Source of the DNA: Populus alba
Lineage: Eukaryota > Streptophyta > Magnoliopsida > Malpighiales > Salicaceae
Assembly (NCBI RefSeq): GCF_005239225.2
Contig: NC_133300.1
Coordinates: 4,307,875 to 4,371,874 of the forward strand
Reading direction: 5' to 3'
Length of the DNA stretch: 64,000 nt
Of this stretch, positions 22,660 to 35,903 are shown in pieces. Position 1 is the first letter of the stretch, and each line of letters opens with the position of its first letter. The notes under the pieces are model-generated. The model made no database searches. It saw nothing but the letters and a program-made list of their open reading frames with translations, and was not told the origin of the DNA. The translations under genes were made by a program, and so were the position numbers.

Positions 22660-23262
22660 TGAGCTTTGCTTATATGTTTGGATGTACTCTCTAGGATCAT
22701 AAAAATCATTATAATTGTCCAGATTCATTTTTATAACGATAAAGTCTTCGGGGAGGTGTGTGTTTAGCACATTTTGGCATAATGGAGAGTCTCTGATATG
22801 CCATAGGTGATATTTCTGTCACTTATATCCTCTTCCCCGCATGCTATTTTAGGCTCCGGGCTACTAGAATAAGATTCTGATGGAGAACGAGATTGTTGTC
22901 GAGAGGTATGACCAGTAGCCTTGCCTATTGATCGGCGGCGGTCTTGATCTGGTGACCCTGTATAGGAGTAGTCCTCATGATAACGAGATCTGCTTTTAGA
23001 AACAGTGGGAGTGCTCTTCCATTTTGTTTTTCCCAGTTTCTTACGTGAAATGGAGCTGCTGGTGCACGGGAGGTGTTAGAGGAACATGCATGTTGTCGAA
23101 GAACTGGTGGTGGATGGATAGGAAAAGCTTTGATTTGTTGGGTAGCCAAAATAGCTTCTGTAAGTGCTCTGATTTGCTGAGCGAGTTGCTGAAAGTCGAT
23201 TGGAGTTGATGGTGGTGGAATGGTGGAAGGTTTGTAACTCTTCCACCTGACATTTTCGTTGC
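22660..23262 (-). pseudogene. Ty3/gypsy gag relic
   Basis: Minus-strand fragments read IDFQQLAQQIRALTEAI (about 23190) and, after stops and frame changes, LPEDFIVIKMNLDNYNDFYD with PREYIQTY (about 22690-22770). The latter has the spacing of the conserved gypsy gag motif (LP..F..P.L..Y.G..DP..H). It is heavily decayed and no polymerase was seen. Confidence 0.5.
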
Positions 23263-24417
23263 CTGTAGCCAAAATAAAAAAAAATAAGAATATGGTGATG
23301 CTTATGCTTTTTTTTTTTATTATTTTTTTTGACACGAAAAATTATTTAAAAAACAATCACAATTGCCAAACAAGTTTTTTATCAAAAATGAAAAATTAGG
23401 ACAAGAAACTAACCAAAACTTTTATTTACCTACCCAGTCGTCAGCTTTTTCTAGGGATCCTTTTTTATTAAGAGTTTTTTTTTTTGGAAAAAAAAAAAAA
23501 AAAAAAAAAAACCTTGTTACATAAAGAGGTAACCATTAGCGCAGAACAACTATTCATAACCCGTAATGTGGAAAGATTTTTGTAAAATAATAATAGATGA
23601 GTTTTATTAGTTTAAAAAACAATATTTAATTGGTCTAAGTTGTCAAATAAAATCACTTAAATTGAATTTATTGAATTGTATAATGAATTATGTGTCGGAG
23701 TAACGGACAATAATTTTATATAGTTGTGAAAATGTTAGCTGCAGTTGTGCTCGCCTGAGCCTGATCCAGGTGAGCAGCTTGTGGGCCAACAATAGGCTAA
23801 GAATTTGGCTCCTTGTTAACAAGATCATAAGATGTCTCCCATTGGCTAGTAAGATGTGATAGGCTATTGAATATTGATTGTCTGCTACTGAAAAAAAAAA
23901 AAAAACAATTAAAAATTGTCTTTTTCTTCTTTTATTTTTTTTCTCCTTGAGAAAACCATTATTTTCGAATTAATAGTACTTAAAGTTGGAAAAAACAACA
24001 TTACTGAAATATATCAATTTTCTTTTAAGTTACTCCAATTTTATTTTAAAAAAGTATTTTTATTTGAAAATATATTAAAATAAATTTTTTTAATTTCTTT
24101 TTTAATTTTTAAAATCAGTACATCAAAATTATTGAAAAATATTAAATTAAAAAAAATTAATATTTTTCAAGAAAAATATATTTTTTAAAAAAAAATTTTA
24201 AAATAAAAATTATCTTACATCAACAGTACTTAATTGAAGATTAATTTTGACTCTTATCAAAATGCTAATAACTATTAAAGAATTAGATTGTATTCATATT
24301 AAATTTGATGCTAATTATCATTGCAAGATAAATCCACATTTATCATAAATCATGCAAGTCATGACTTAATGATGTATATTTGGAGAAACTAAATATGAAA
24401 AGATAAGTTTGTTAAGG

Positions 24418-24612
24418 AATATGGTTGCGGTTGTTTTTAAAAGTATTTTTCACTTAAAAATACATTAAAATAATATTTTTTTTATTTTTAAAAAATTATT
24501 TTTGATATCAACATATCAAAATGATATGAAAATACCTAAAAATATTAATTTGAAGTAAAAAAAAAAAAAATAAAATTTAAATTTTTCAAAAACACAAAAA
24601 CATATAATATGG
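24418..24612. repeat. Diverged copy of the MITE-like element
   Basis: Shares the block 'tcaacatatcaaaatgat' and the 'aatttgaagtaaaa' stretch with 25611-25830 and 49070-49230. Its ends are not clear. Confidence 0.45.
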
Positions 24613-25235
24613 AACCATCTTATTAGAATATTTAAACCAAGTTAATTCATTTTTGTTCCTCTATCACATTTTTCTTAGTTAAGATTAGTATAATTAAGAT
24701 CTTAATCAACACTTACAATCAAGATCCTACCTTGTGTAATTGAAATTGAAATCATGATTAAAATCATTTGTTTTTCACTTGTAATCATTAATGTTATATA
24801 TAGCCCTGTTAACAAACAAACATGGTATAAAAATTACAAATATACCCTTAAAAGTACTAGTCATAATTTTTTTTGTGGTATAATTATGAAGAACAAAATT
24901 TTAGTTTAAAATTAAGCAATAATATTTGGATAGATAAAACACAAAAGTTTTTACTTATTTATTAAAAAAATGTCAAAATCCAAACTGCTAATTAGGGCAT
25001 GAACAAGATCAAGAAATCCCATTAATGTCCAACAAAATAAGAAGTAAACAGCTTAAATAAGGGTTCTAAAAAGTATGCAAATAAAGCTCCATCACCATAG
25101 CTTTGTTCATCAACCAATCAACAATAAAATTTGATTTCTTATAGTCTAAAGCTGGCAGGTTACGGGTAGATTTTGTCAAACACGTGGAAGAATGTAACTT
25201 GCCAATTCATCCCTTAACATTCTGAGCAACGACCA

Positions 25236-25431
25236 ATGGACGGGGGCGGAGCCAAGATTCAAAAATAAAGGGAGTAAAGTAAAGCTTTTCAAGAAAAGTG
25301 GGGGCAAACATCTAAGAAGTAGAGGATGAATTTGAAATGATAAAATTAAAGAGGACTAAAATGAAAGTATTGAAAATTTAAGGGGGTAAATGCATTTGTT
25401 CTTCTCCGTGGATGATGTAGCTCCGCCCATG
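25236..25431. mobile_element. MITE with GGGCGGAGCC/GCTCCGCCC ends
   Basis: About 195 bp bounded by inverted ends GGGGGCGGAGCC (25242-25253) and AGCTCCGCCC (25419-25428). CCAAT occurs just outside on both sides (25233-25237 and 25432-25436) and may be the target duplication. Noncoding. Confidence 0.55.
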
Positions 25432-25610
25432 CCAATAAAAGCGCGTTTATTTTCCTCTAACTTTCACGTTAGCGATGAAACATACATGATAATAAATTTG
25501 TAATAAATCAAGTTGTGTTTTATATTGTGGGATTCATTAAAAAATTGAGTTTGAAAACAAAGGTTTTATGAAGCAGTTTTTATATTTTTTTTAACTGAAT
25601 TTCATGATTA

Positions 25611-25830
25611 TGAGTGTTTGAGAGTGTGGTTGTAATTGGTTTTTTAAGTGCTTTTCACTTATAAATGTATTAAAATAATATATATTTTTTTATTTTTTAA
25701 AATCATTTTTGACATCACCATATCAAAATAATCTAAAAAATAAAAAAATATTAATTTGAAGCAAAAAAATTAATTATTTTTTTTTTTCAAAAACTCTTTT
25801 TAAACGCAAAAACAAATAGAGAAAACATTT
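25611..25830. repeat. Diverged copy of the MITE-like element
   Basis: Begins 'gagtgtttgagagtgtggtt' and carries 'catcaccatatcaaaataat', matching copies at 21957 and 48671. The right end is unclear. Confidence 0.5.
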
Positions 25831-27453
25831 TATTAAAATTTTTTATACATGTTTTTTTACTACACATAAACTTCAATACAGTTTTTATCAAACATGTATC
25901 TAAATCCAACTAACTACAACTAAAAGTATTTTTTCTAAACTTATTTTTTTCAAACTATAATTACAATAGCTACTTCAAAAAGAAACACCCACCAACACTA
26001 ACTTCCGGCAATATTTTTATTATTATTTTAAAATGATATTTTTATAGATTTATTTTCAAATTATAATGTAAAATTCATAGAGAGATATGTAACATATAAA
26101 GGAATGTTGATGGGCCATGATTAATTTTTTTTTTTTTGTATGCTAATTGATAGTATGGACTATGGAGTACTAGTTAATAGATTAATTGTTAAGGCATCTC
26201 CATCCTGTTGAGAAGTCAAATTGAAAAATATATCATTCTATAGGCTCATCATGCACTCTAATATAATAGCCATATAAAATGCCATAATCTCATTTCTCCT
26301 AAAAAATAAAATAATTCCTACATATGTTGAAAAAAAGCCGAAACCCAACTGACCAAAAAAAAAAAAAAACAGAGCACAATATATTAAAATAACAGTATTT
26401 TCTTCTTCTTTTAGTACATTAAATGATAGTGTATATAAATAAATAAAAAATTATATTTACAATATTTAAAAATCTAGATTATCAAATTGACTTTTCTAAA
26501 TAGCATTTTTTATGATTGGTAATTTATGAGTAAATAAAATATTTGAAATTGAAAATTCTCATAAAAAATAAACAAAAATGAATCAGAGAAGGAGACCCTC
26601 TAATTTGCTATAATAATTCCAGATATAAAATATTATTCTAAAAATATAGTAAGAGTTTTCAGGCATTATTTAGTTTATTTGTTCGTTTAATTTTCATCTT
26701 AAATATATCAATTTAAATATTAATTAAGTTTAATTTTTTAATGTAATTTAATTGTCCAGAGATATTTCAAATAGTATAATTAAATTTAATTTTGCAATTT
26801 AATAAGTTTATTTTAAACATAAAAATTATAATAAGTTATTAATTAAATTAAATTTTATATATGATTTGGTTGGAATAAACTCTCCATTATATTCCATTTA
26901 TTCTCCCATCATTTCTTTTTTATATATATAATTTTAAAACTATCAGATACTTTAAGATCATGTGAGGAGGAGAATTTTTTATACACGAAAAGAGAAATTA
27001 CATGAGTTACAAATGATAACTTAATAATTCTGTCAACCAAAACTATCAAAAGGATCCAATTAAAAACTTATTAATACATTAAGAATCTAATTGAAAAATA
27101 AAAAATGTGGGGACTGTCCTGAGATTTTCCAAAAAGTTAATATCCTCAATTTATTTATTTTTATTGAGAAGAAAAGGCAAGATTTTGAAAGATGAAACCC
27201 ATAAAAACACGGCATTTGCCGACTCTCATCAGTCTTCTCTGCTAAGTAAACGCGAAGAATTTTCTCGCATTTTCCTGCACTTTCTCGCCATCTTTCCCGG
27301 AAAATATCCGATCAGGTACGCTAAACACCCAAACACTCTCCTTAGAGACTTGAGCTTGCACTGTATTCTCTTCATTTTCTTTTTGAATTAAAATTTCTGC
27401 ACTTTAGCTCCTTAATTATGTCTTAATTTTTGCTAATTAATTGCTAATTGCAG

Positions 27454-30400
27454 ATGCTAAATAAAGAGAGCGAGGACGGAAAGGAGTATTTTCGCAAACT
27501 TTCGAGAAAAGAACTTCAAAGTTTGTGTAAGCAATGTAGTTTGCCTGCTAGAAAATCAACTTCCGAAATGGTCGAATCGCTTGCGTTTTACTTTATGGTA
27601 ATTATTTTATGAGGAATCTCAATTTCTGTTCTTAATTTGCTAAATTTGTAGTGTTGAGGACGTAAATTGGAAAATTAGGCAATTTTTTTATAAGTTTTTT
27701 GACTTAATTTTTGTTAATAGTTTTCCAAATTTGTAGTTTTGTTAATATTGTTTGGAATTATCTGTGTGTTTTATGAATATATGGTATGTAATTGATATGA
27801 GTTGTTTAGGAAGAAAGTTTTTGAAGTAAATGCTAGTTTTGGTTGGCATGGAAGCGTGTTTTGTTCAATAATGAGTCGCAGAATCGAGTTGGTTGAGCGC
27901 GGTTTTTTCCCGAAGAAGTATGATTTGGTTTCTTTAGTATGTTGTAGAAAATGTTTTTCGAGGTTTTTGAACTTATCGGCATGCTTTATATGCCAAATTC
28001 GTAGTTTTTGTTTTATTTGAAACCATCCGCGTGTTTTATGGATAGTTGATATGTTAATTTGCTATGAGCTTTTTGAGTAGAAACTTTGAAGTACTTACTA
28101 GCTTTTGTTAAATAATGAATTTTGGATATTCGATTGAGTGCAGTTCATTCTTGAAGAAGTTACCATTTTGTTTTTTAATATGTTTTAGAAATTGCTTTTT
28201 TGTTATTTTTGAACTTATTCATGAGTTTAATATGTATTTGAGGAGGTTGTTGTGAAAATTAGGCAAGTTTTAGTATTGTTTTGCATGGTATGCTAATGGC
28301 ATGAGGGTTTGAAATTTTGTTCTTTTTTCCACGCGCAGACAGATTTTGAGTTCTGCATTTGTTTTGATATCAGTTAAAATGTTTTTGCTTGTTAGCAAGT
28401 ACACTGAAACACTGATGCCTTGACATATTTGCAGAGGAAGGGTTTGAGTTTGGTATCATCTAGCACAACCATAGGTGGGGGTCAAAATGCTTTACTTCAT
28501 ACGTCTTCGATGCCACCATTGCAGCCTGCATTAAATTCTATACAAGGTTTGTGCCTTTGCAAACCACCAAACTCTGTGATTCTAATTTCATTGAATTTAG
28601 TATTATATTTCTGATTGTAAATTGAGTTTCTATCAAATTGATATAGATTTTTATGAAAACTGATCATTATTTCTGTTTCAGATGGTTTTGAACTCGGATC
28701 TTGTCCTGGAGAGGAGATTAACAAAGGGAATAGAAATTTCAAATACAATAAATTGGAAAGTTTTATTGGGCCTGGAGCTTATAATAAGGTTTGTTTATTT
28801 TTTTCTTTTTTTTTTTCTGGGTGAAAGTGTTTATTAAGATTTGAATGATTGAAATGCTTCCATATAGACCGTGCATGATGCATATTCCTCCTTTTTGATT
28901 GACTCAAGATGGGTCTTAAATTCCGCATGTGTTAATCAACATGGGAGATGTTAGAGGCCGGTATCAAAGGAATCTCTTGATTTTGAATACTTTTTATCTG
29001 CATTATAAGTGCTGCAAAATCTGATCTCCTGCTGATATCCACAGGAAATCTTTGGTGGCTTAATTAATGATTTTCGAGAGGTATCTCCATCTCAGTTTTT
29101 TTCTCAATATGCTGGGAGTCATGTCAACCATGATAAGCCCCAATTAAGCCTTGGTGGCAGGGTAGAAGATTCGCCCCCATTTCATGGTGCAGATGTAAAT
29201 ACTATAGCCAGTTCTGAAGAGAATGCCCAGCCTTCTATGATAACTACTGCAAATGTCCCAGCATCTTTTGAATTTCATGTCAGTTCGGAAGAGGGAATTA
29301 AGCTTTGTGTTGATCTGAATTCAAGCCCATCAGAGTGGATTAAGAAATATAAAAATCAAGTTTCTTTGTGCGACAATGTGGTTAATACCAAGTCTCGGAG
29401 TCTTTATCAAGAGCTTGGGTGTATTGGAGAGAGTAATAAGAAAATGAAAAGTTCTGTTCTTCAGAATATGGATTCTGACCAAATCGGGGATGACTCTGTG
29501 CAAACTGATCCTTCTCCAAGTTCAGTTGCAGGAAAAAATACTAGTGTGAGTAATGGTCATCCAGTTGGAGGTAATAATTCCCTAATCTCATCACCCATAA
29601 TACCTTGTGGTGTAGTTGTAGATGTTACGCAATCCTTGGAGGCGGATCCAGGACTTGCCTCAGCTGAACCCAGTTCTGATGGGCAGAACCAGAAAACTTC
29701 GAACACTGAATCCTGTAGTAAAAAGGAGAGCATCGCTGCCCCTGATTCAGATATCACTGACACTACATTAGAAAAGACAGCCTGCAATTTTGCTGTAAAC
29801 TCCATCTCCAACGGTTCTGTAGATTGTATTGCATTGGTGCATCAGAGTTCAAAGCGTGATGATGAAGTTTGTGAGAATTCAACCCAGCAGAACAGTTGTA
29901 ATCTTGAGAATGCTAGTGCTGTGTTCCCTGGATGCTTTATGGAGATGCAGTTATCAGAAACTGGAAATTATCCTAAAGATGCATCATGTTTACCTCATAA
30001 AAATGGCAAATTCTTGGATCCATATAATTCAAAGCACAATAGAGGATCTGAGCAGGATGGATTAGCCAACTCAAGTGAGAACAATCATTGCGATAACCAG
30101 GTGCCCGCATGCTCCGAAGAGCAGGTTATACCTTTTCTTGTCTACTTTGGGTGAACATACTATGTTGCATTTTCATGGTTTTTCTTGATATCTACTATAT
30201 CTAGATTTGAAAGTGTGGCATCTGGCTATGTCCTGTGTCCTAGATGTCTGGCCACTTTCTTCATATTAGAACTTGGAGATCAAGATAAATCACGAGGCAA
30301 TGCTATGAAGCTTGAGCTATTTCAAATTATCAAATAGTTATGGATGGGAGTTTCATCTGCCTCACTGTCAAATATAAAATTATATTGTCACTGTAGAGAC

Positions 30401-31570
30401 CCTTTGTTTCCTTTTGTTTTCCCTGCAGTAAGGTTAGTTCTTAGGAGAATTTGGAAGTGTGGGTGGATAGCAAAATGGTTTTCCAGCCTCTTTATCTACC
30501 AAAAGAAAAGAACATGGTTTTGCAATATCTCATCCTGTGGTTTTGATGATTGTAGATGATCCTTGGGTAAAGTTCTGACTAATTCAAATGTCAGTGAATT
30601 TTCCAATACTATTCTGTAAAATAGCTTTAGTTCTGACTATTGCTTGTGAGTTGTCCACATCCACTATTTTGTTGGACATTTCATTCATTGTAATCCTAAT
30701 TGTGAGGTGCTCAATAGCAGCTAAATATTTTAAAGATTCCATGCTTCAGATGATATTATTGCTTGTCTCACTTAATTTTGCTGTAATCTTTTTTTCTGTT
30801 TGTTGCTGAAAGAAATGAGTTAAGAGTAGTTTTATGTGTTCTGCAATTAAAATTTCCCTCATTTGCTGACAGAACTGTAAAAGTTTTTGAACTGTCAGTT
30901 AGCAAATATTCTCTGATTTATATTGTAAGATTTACAAATTTAATCAGAAGACAGTTTTGTATATTGACTTCTCTAACTCTCTCATAGCTGGTCTCTTTTT
31001 GTAAATTGATTACTTGGGAAGAATCTTCTTGGCCCTATTATGCATTCCTCTTATGTGCTGGAGCAGCATGCAAAGCTGACTACTATTATGGAACCTTGTT
31101 GAAACAATATTTATTTATTAAAACGGAAAATTTTACTTCTTATCTGTAAGATATCTACATCTATTTTTGGTTTCTGCCAAGTATACCCAGTAAAGCTAAT
31201 GAGTTAAAACCACATTCCACCTTTGCAGGAATGGAGCAATGCTATCAGTGGCAGGGAGAGTTCAGTGTAATTTATTTTTCCTGTAAAAGTCTCCTTTTCT
31301 ACTGTTTTTTATTTATGCTGTTATCTGATTGTGTGCAAATCTGCCTCGTTCAGATGCTCGCAGGTTGATGACTCATTTGGTAAGACTTCTTTGAAGTCTG
31401 AAATTCTCATATCAAGTGAAGAACTCCTTAGAAAGAGGTCACATGTAGACAGGGCGAGTCAAAATGGCTGTGGTAAGCATGACACAATAATTTTAAGAAG
31501 CACAAGGCGCTCTGCTGGAAAGGTCCTTCCTAGAAGATCCATGAGGCTAGTCTCTAAGGTTCTCTCTTGA
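27454..31570 (+). CDS. SAP-like nuclear protein of unknown function (spliced)
   Basis: Exons inferred from GT/AG sites and frame: 27454-27597, 28435-28546, 28682-28788, 29045-30124, 31229-31264 (least certain) and 31364-31570, about 561 residues. Residues 17-58 (SRKELQSLCKQCSLPARKST onward) resemble a SAP DNA-binding helix-extended-loop-helix. The rest is Ser/Asn-rich and probably disordered, ending in a basic stretch (RRSMRLVSK) fit for nuclear location. The ATG directly follows a CAG acceptor; a leader exon ends at 27315, so an intron sits in the 5' leader. If the donor at 30125 is ignored, the protein ends after PFLVYFG. Lying between the CML and ACR4 genes, it sits where Arabidopsis has At3g59430, a gene I remember only as unknown. 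Confidence 0.6.
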
Positions 31571-34500
31571 TGCATTACTTTGGTCATACTACGAATTACC
31601 GCAAATGGACACCTCGTTTAAGTGGATAACTAATCATGACCTAGGCCATACATCTACCCAGTAGACCATGACCTATATTGGCATCAGAGCTGCTAGTTTT
31701 CATGTCTTATGTTCTAGGCTTCTAACTTTTTGCCATTGTATTTATCTTGAAATGTTAGTGATTCCCTGCTATTCTTGCTTTCTTTTGGTTCCAGTGAGTT
31801 CGGGTTCTACATGCTGCCTGCATCGCAACAATTGGATTGATATTATTATTTGGCTGTTTCCAAATTTAGGGTACAGTTTATGGTAAGCACAGCACTCATT
31901 TTACTCTTTACTTTCCTTGGATGTGAAACAAGCCAAATCTTCTCTATTGCGAAGCAGTCTGTATATAGAACATCTCGTTTAGAGTTGTTGAAAGGGAATC
32001 ATGTTATTCTGTAACTACAGTAGATACGGTCTGCTCTTTAAACGGATCGGTTTCCGGAATCATGCATGCATTCATTTATTAATGTGCTTGCTCGCATACG
32101 TTCATTTTTAGTTAAACTGATTAATCTTCCAACTGAGGAAGTTCCACCTAAAATAACATAACACATGCTTAGACCTCCTGACACAGATAAAGGCCCACAA
32201 GTTTAAGAACAGAACACTCATCCATTTCACATACACATGGCTTAAATCGAGATTGCTGCTCTCTTACCACGAAGTGAATTATATATATGTGATGATGATG
32301 ATGATTGGCGTCATTCATTCATTCAATACATATGTACATGCCGGCCATGCATGCAGATACATGTATATGTATGCATGGCGATAATTGACTTTAGATTTGT
32401 ATTAATGGCCCATCTTACTTTCATTAAGTTGCAGATTCAACATTTTTTGGAGATCAGTTCACACAGGAAAGAAAACTACAGTCTTCAAGGTGGTTAAAGC
32501 CTTGTAATTTTTCTGCTGCCACAAGAGCAGTCACAAAAGCAATCTGAATACTGAAGTACAAGGTAAATATCAAATTGTTGTCTTTTTTGTAATAATTATC
32601 TGTACTGTATTTTTTTTCTCTTGTACCGATTGCCAGATTTGTATATCATCCGGATTTTGTAACCTCCGATTCTTTTATGAATTCGTAAAACAAGATTTCC
32701 TGGAGTTTTATTGATCTTTGCCTTGATTTTTCAAAATCTTATGGTATGTTTTATCAAGTGGAGAGAGGATAAAATGGAAGGACGTAGAAGGAAAAAGGAT
32801 TAAAAATTACATGCCAAGAAGCATTAGAGAGGGGTTTCTCCTCTTTTTTGTTTTTGTTGGGCTTTTATCCTTCTAGTTGGTGAAGGCAGAAGAAAATATG
32901 AAGCTCAAAATCCAATGGGCTTTGCTATGGACAAAATATGAAGCTCAACATAGGTAAGGTTTGAGATTTTCCAAGTTGAAAGTTAGCTCCTTCAGCACTC
33001 GACTTTATCTCATTTAAACTTACTGTTTTGTTAGAGTCAGTTCCACCAGTGTTTTTAGATGCTCATTAAGTGTTGACAAAGATATATTAATCATAGTTTA
33101 TTAAGAGAAAAAAAAAAGTATTCCATTTGGACTGCCTAAGGATCCAAACCCCCAAAAAATCATAGCTTATTAAAATATGATGTTTAAGGAGAATAAAAAA
33201 GAGAGGTGTGGGGCGAGACCAATAAGGTGTGTTTGAAAAGCTATGTTTTTCAAAAAAAATTTGGATTTTTTTATTATTTAAAATTAATTATTTTTTTACT
33301 ATATTTTCATATTGTTTTGATGTAAAAAATAAAAAATATATTATTTTTATTTATGCCTGAATAAAAAATACTTTGAAATTATCTCATTTTTCAAAAACAT
33401 TATAATCAGGTTTCAAATGGCTACCTAGTGAGGGACCTAATTAAATAAAATTTGAGTTTGAAGATCTAATTGAGGGTTGGAGGATACATTATGGGCTAAT
33501 GTTTAGTTTCATCAACGTCTGAGTCTGTAGGAGATTCCTCGTCAATAAATTTCAGCATCTGCTCAGTCAGTTCACTTAAATATTTATTTATACATGGAGT
33601 TTATACCTTTCTAATTCCTTGCATATGAAATACACGTAAAACGGACATCTTATAATTGAAAATTTGAAAAAAATCACAACTCGTGAAGACTACCAGGGAG
33701 TGTTTGCACTGTATTTTAAAAAAAAAATTGATTTTCTTTTTTTTTATTTAAAATAAAATAAAAATTATATTTCACATCTTTTGTTGTTAAAATAATTTTT
33801 AAAATAAAAAATTTTATTTTAATATATTTATAAAAATATTTTAAATCGTTATAATTTCTATAATTTCAAAGAGACTCTACTCTAAATATAGATTAATGAC
33901 CTTGAAGTTTCTACTAACTGCAACATAAAAAATCATAAATATTATAACAAATAATTAAAATTAATAAGAAAAAAAAACGTATAGCTTCCAAAACAAGTGA
34001 AGGCATAGTACCTAACATGATTATATCTCGGGCGCGCTGGATCAAAAATTAATCAAAACATTATTATTTTAACTTTTTAAATTTAAAATTATGGTATGTT
34101 TTTTTTTTAAAAAAAACCTGGGTTTTAACTAAATCAATTAATACAAGTTAATTAATTGATTAATTGAATCAATAAAGTTAAAATGGATCAATTCTCTAGC
34201 TAGATCCCAAAATGATCAGGTCTCTAATAGACTCGCAGCTGGGTTTAATAACAATGAAATCTATTTTAAAATTATAACCCTTGTGTTGTTTTCTGTTCCT
34301 TACTCTTTTCTTCTTCTTGGACGGTCGACTTTTTAATTTATATAGCTAACTGTGTGGCTCAAGGTTGGTCAATGTAACCGATTATTCAATTTAAAACTCT
34401 TCAATTTTTTACATTTTCATTCTAAGCACACGAATCTACTGGACTTTGTTTAGTGAGGTCATCGTGTAAACCGTGTTTTTAAAAAATTTAAAATTTATTT

Positions 34501-35856
34501 TATTAAAATTTAATATAATTTATATGTTTTAAATCGTTTTGATGTGTTGATGTTAAAAATAATTTTTTAAAAAATAAAAAAAAATATTATTAACATACAT
34601 TTTGATATAAAATATTATTTAAAAAATAATTGCTATTACATTATAAACATACTCTAATTGTGGCCGCTTCAAAAGGCAGTTCTCTCACTTATTTACGCAG
34701 TCCAAATCTTTTTCTATGAAAAGATTTTTCCTCTAATGATTTACTAGATGTGTACCCTTGTGTGTAGCTCATAACATGGGCTCCAAAAAGCTTACTAGGT
34801 TTCTTTTGAATAATATTGATTTGATTTAGTGGTAATTATGGGTATTTCAAGTCGATTTATATGTTAATTAAGTTTAAATATATCTTTTTTAATCACATTG
34901 ATATGATATATTTTTATGAATCTAACACATTATTATATTGGATGCTTATCTCAAAATTCATTGAATTTATTTTGCATTGTACCTTATAATAGGTTGCTGC
35001 GTTCTTGGCATCCATTCTTCTGTGGGGTGGTCAAGGAGAGATTTCTAGGTATCCTAGCCAGCTAGGGTTTGCTTGAAGCCTGCTAACCTTTCAGATTATG
35101 GTATTTGATCCTCCCAACAAGATTAAATATTCTATTAGAAGTAATATAAAATAATAGCCGTTTGAGAAAAATATCAAGGCACACAGAACTAGAGGAAGCA
35201 AGTAGACAAAATAAAACTATAGAAAAGTCTGCAGCTTAACCTTTATTTTTTGGACATTTACTTATTTGTTTGTTTTGTAAGCTATAAAACTTGGTTTGAT
35301 CTGCTTTATTACCTGACTCTGAAGTTTGAGTAATAAGTTAAATGAATCAATTTAAATTGATTTAAGTCGATTTAAAACAATATTATTTCAAGTTTTTTTT
35401 TAATAAATAAATTAAAACCATATAGTATCAATTAAATTTTGATTAGATTGACCAAGTTTGAATATGACAACTTTTATTCTACTTAACATGATATTTAGTT
35501 TAGATCAAGTCATGAAGTGAAAATATTTTGGCTTGTCTAAATTGGATTGAGATTTTAAATACGAGGGTTAACTTCTTCTTCTTCTTCTTCTTTTAATAGA
35601 AATTGGCTCTTGTTTTTAATTAAACTGTGAATCTTCCTTGCGAACCAAACTCAAAATCAAGCTTAAACCCACCAAAACAAGACAAAAAATAGAACAAAGA
35701 TATGAATTAATAAATGTTCATTGGCTAGCCCCTTTCCTTAATTCGATGGTATCATGCAAAATCCCCATCTTACGCTGTATGCATATCCCTTGAAATGGGG
35801 ACTTATTTGTGCTCTTGTCATATCACATGACCCTATGAATTTCTTTTATATACTAC

Positions 35857-35903
<47 letters not shown>

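Larger units (their letters stand above)
18325..27300. other. Gene-poor, repeat-rich stretch
   Basis: About 9 kb, AT-rich with long A and T runs. It contains the items listed separately (exon-like fragment 20160-20267, frame 21643-21915, MITE-like elements, TRIM, gypsy relic). A dispersed repeat with GGGTCAA/TTGACCC strings covers about 20760-21120. Bases 18540-20150, 23300-24400 and 25870-27100 show nothing beyond AT-rich sequence. Confidence 0.6.
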
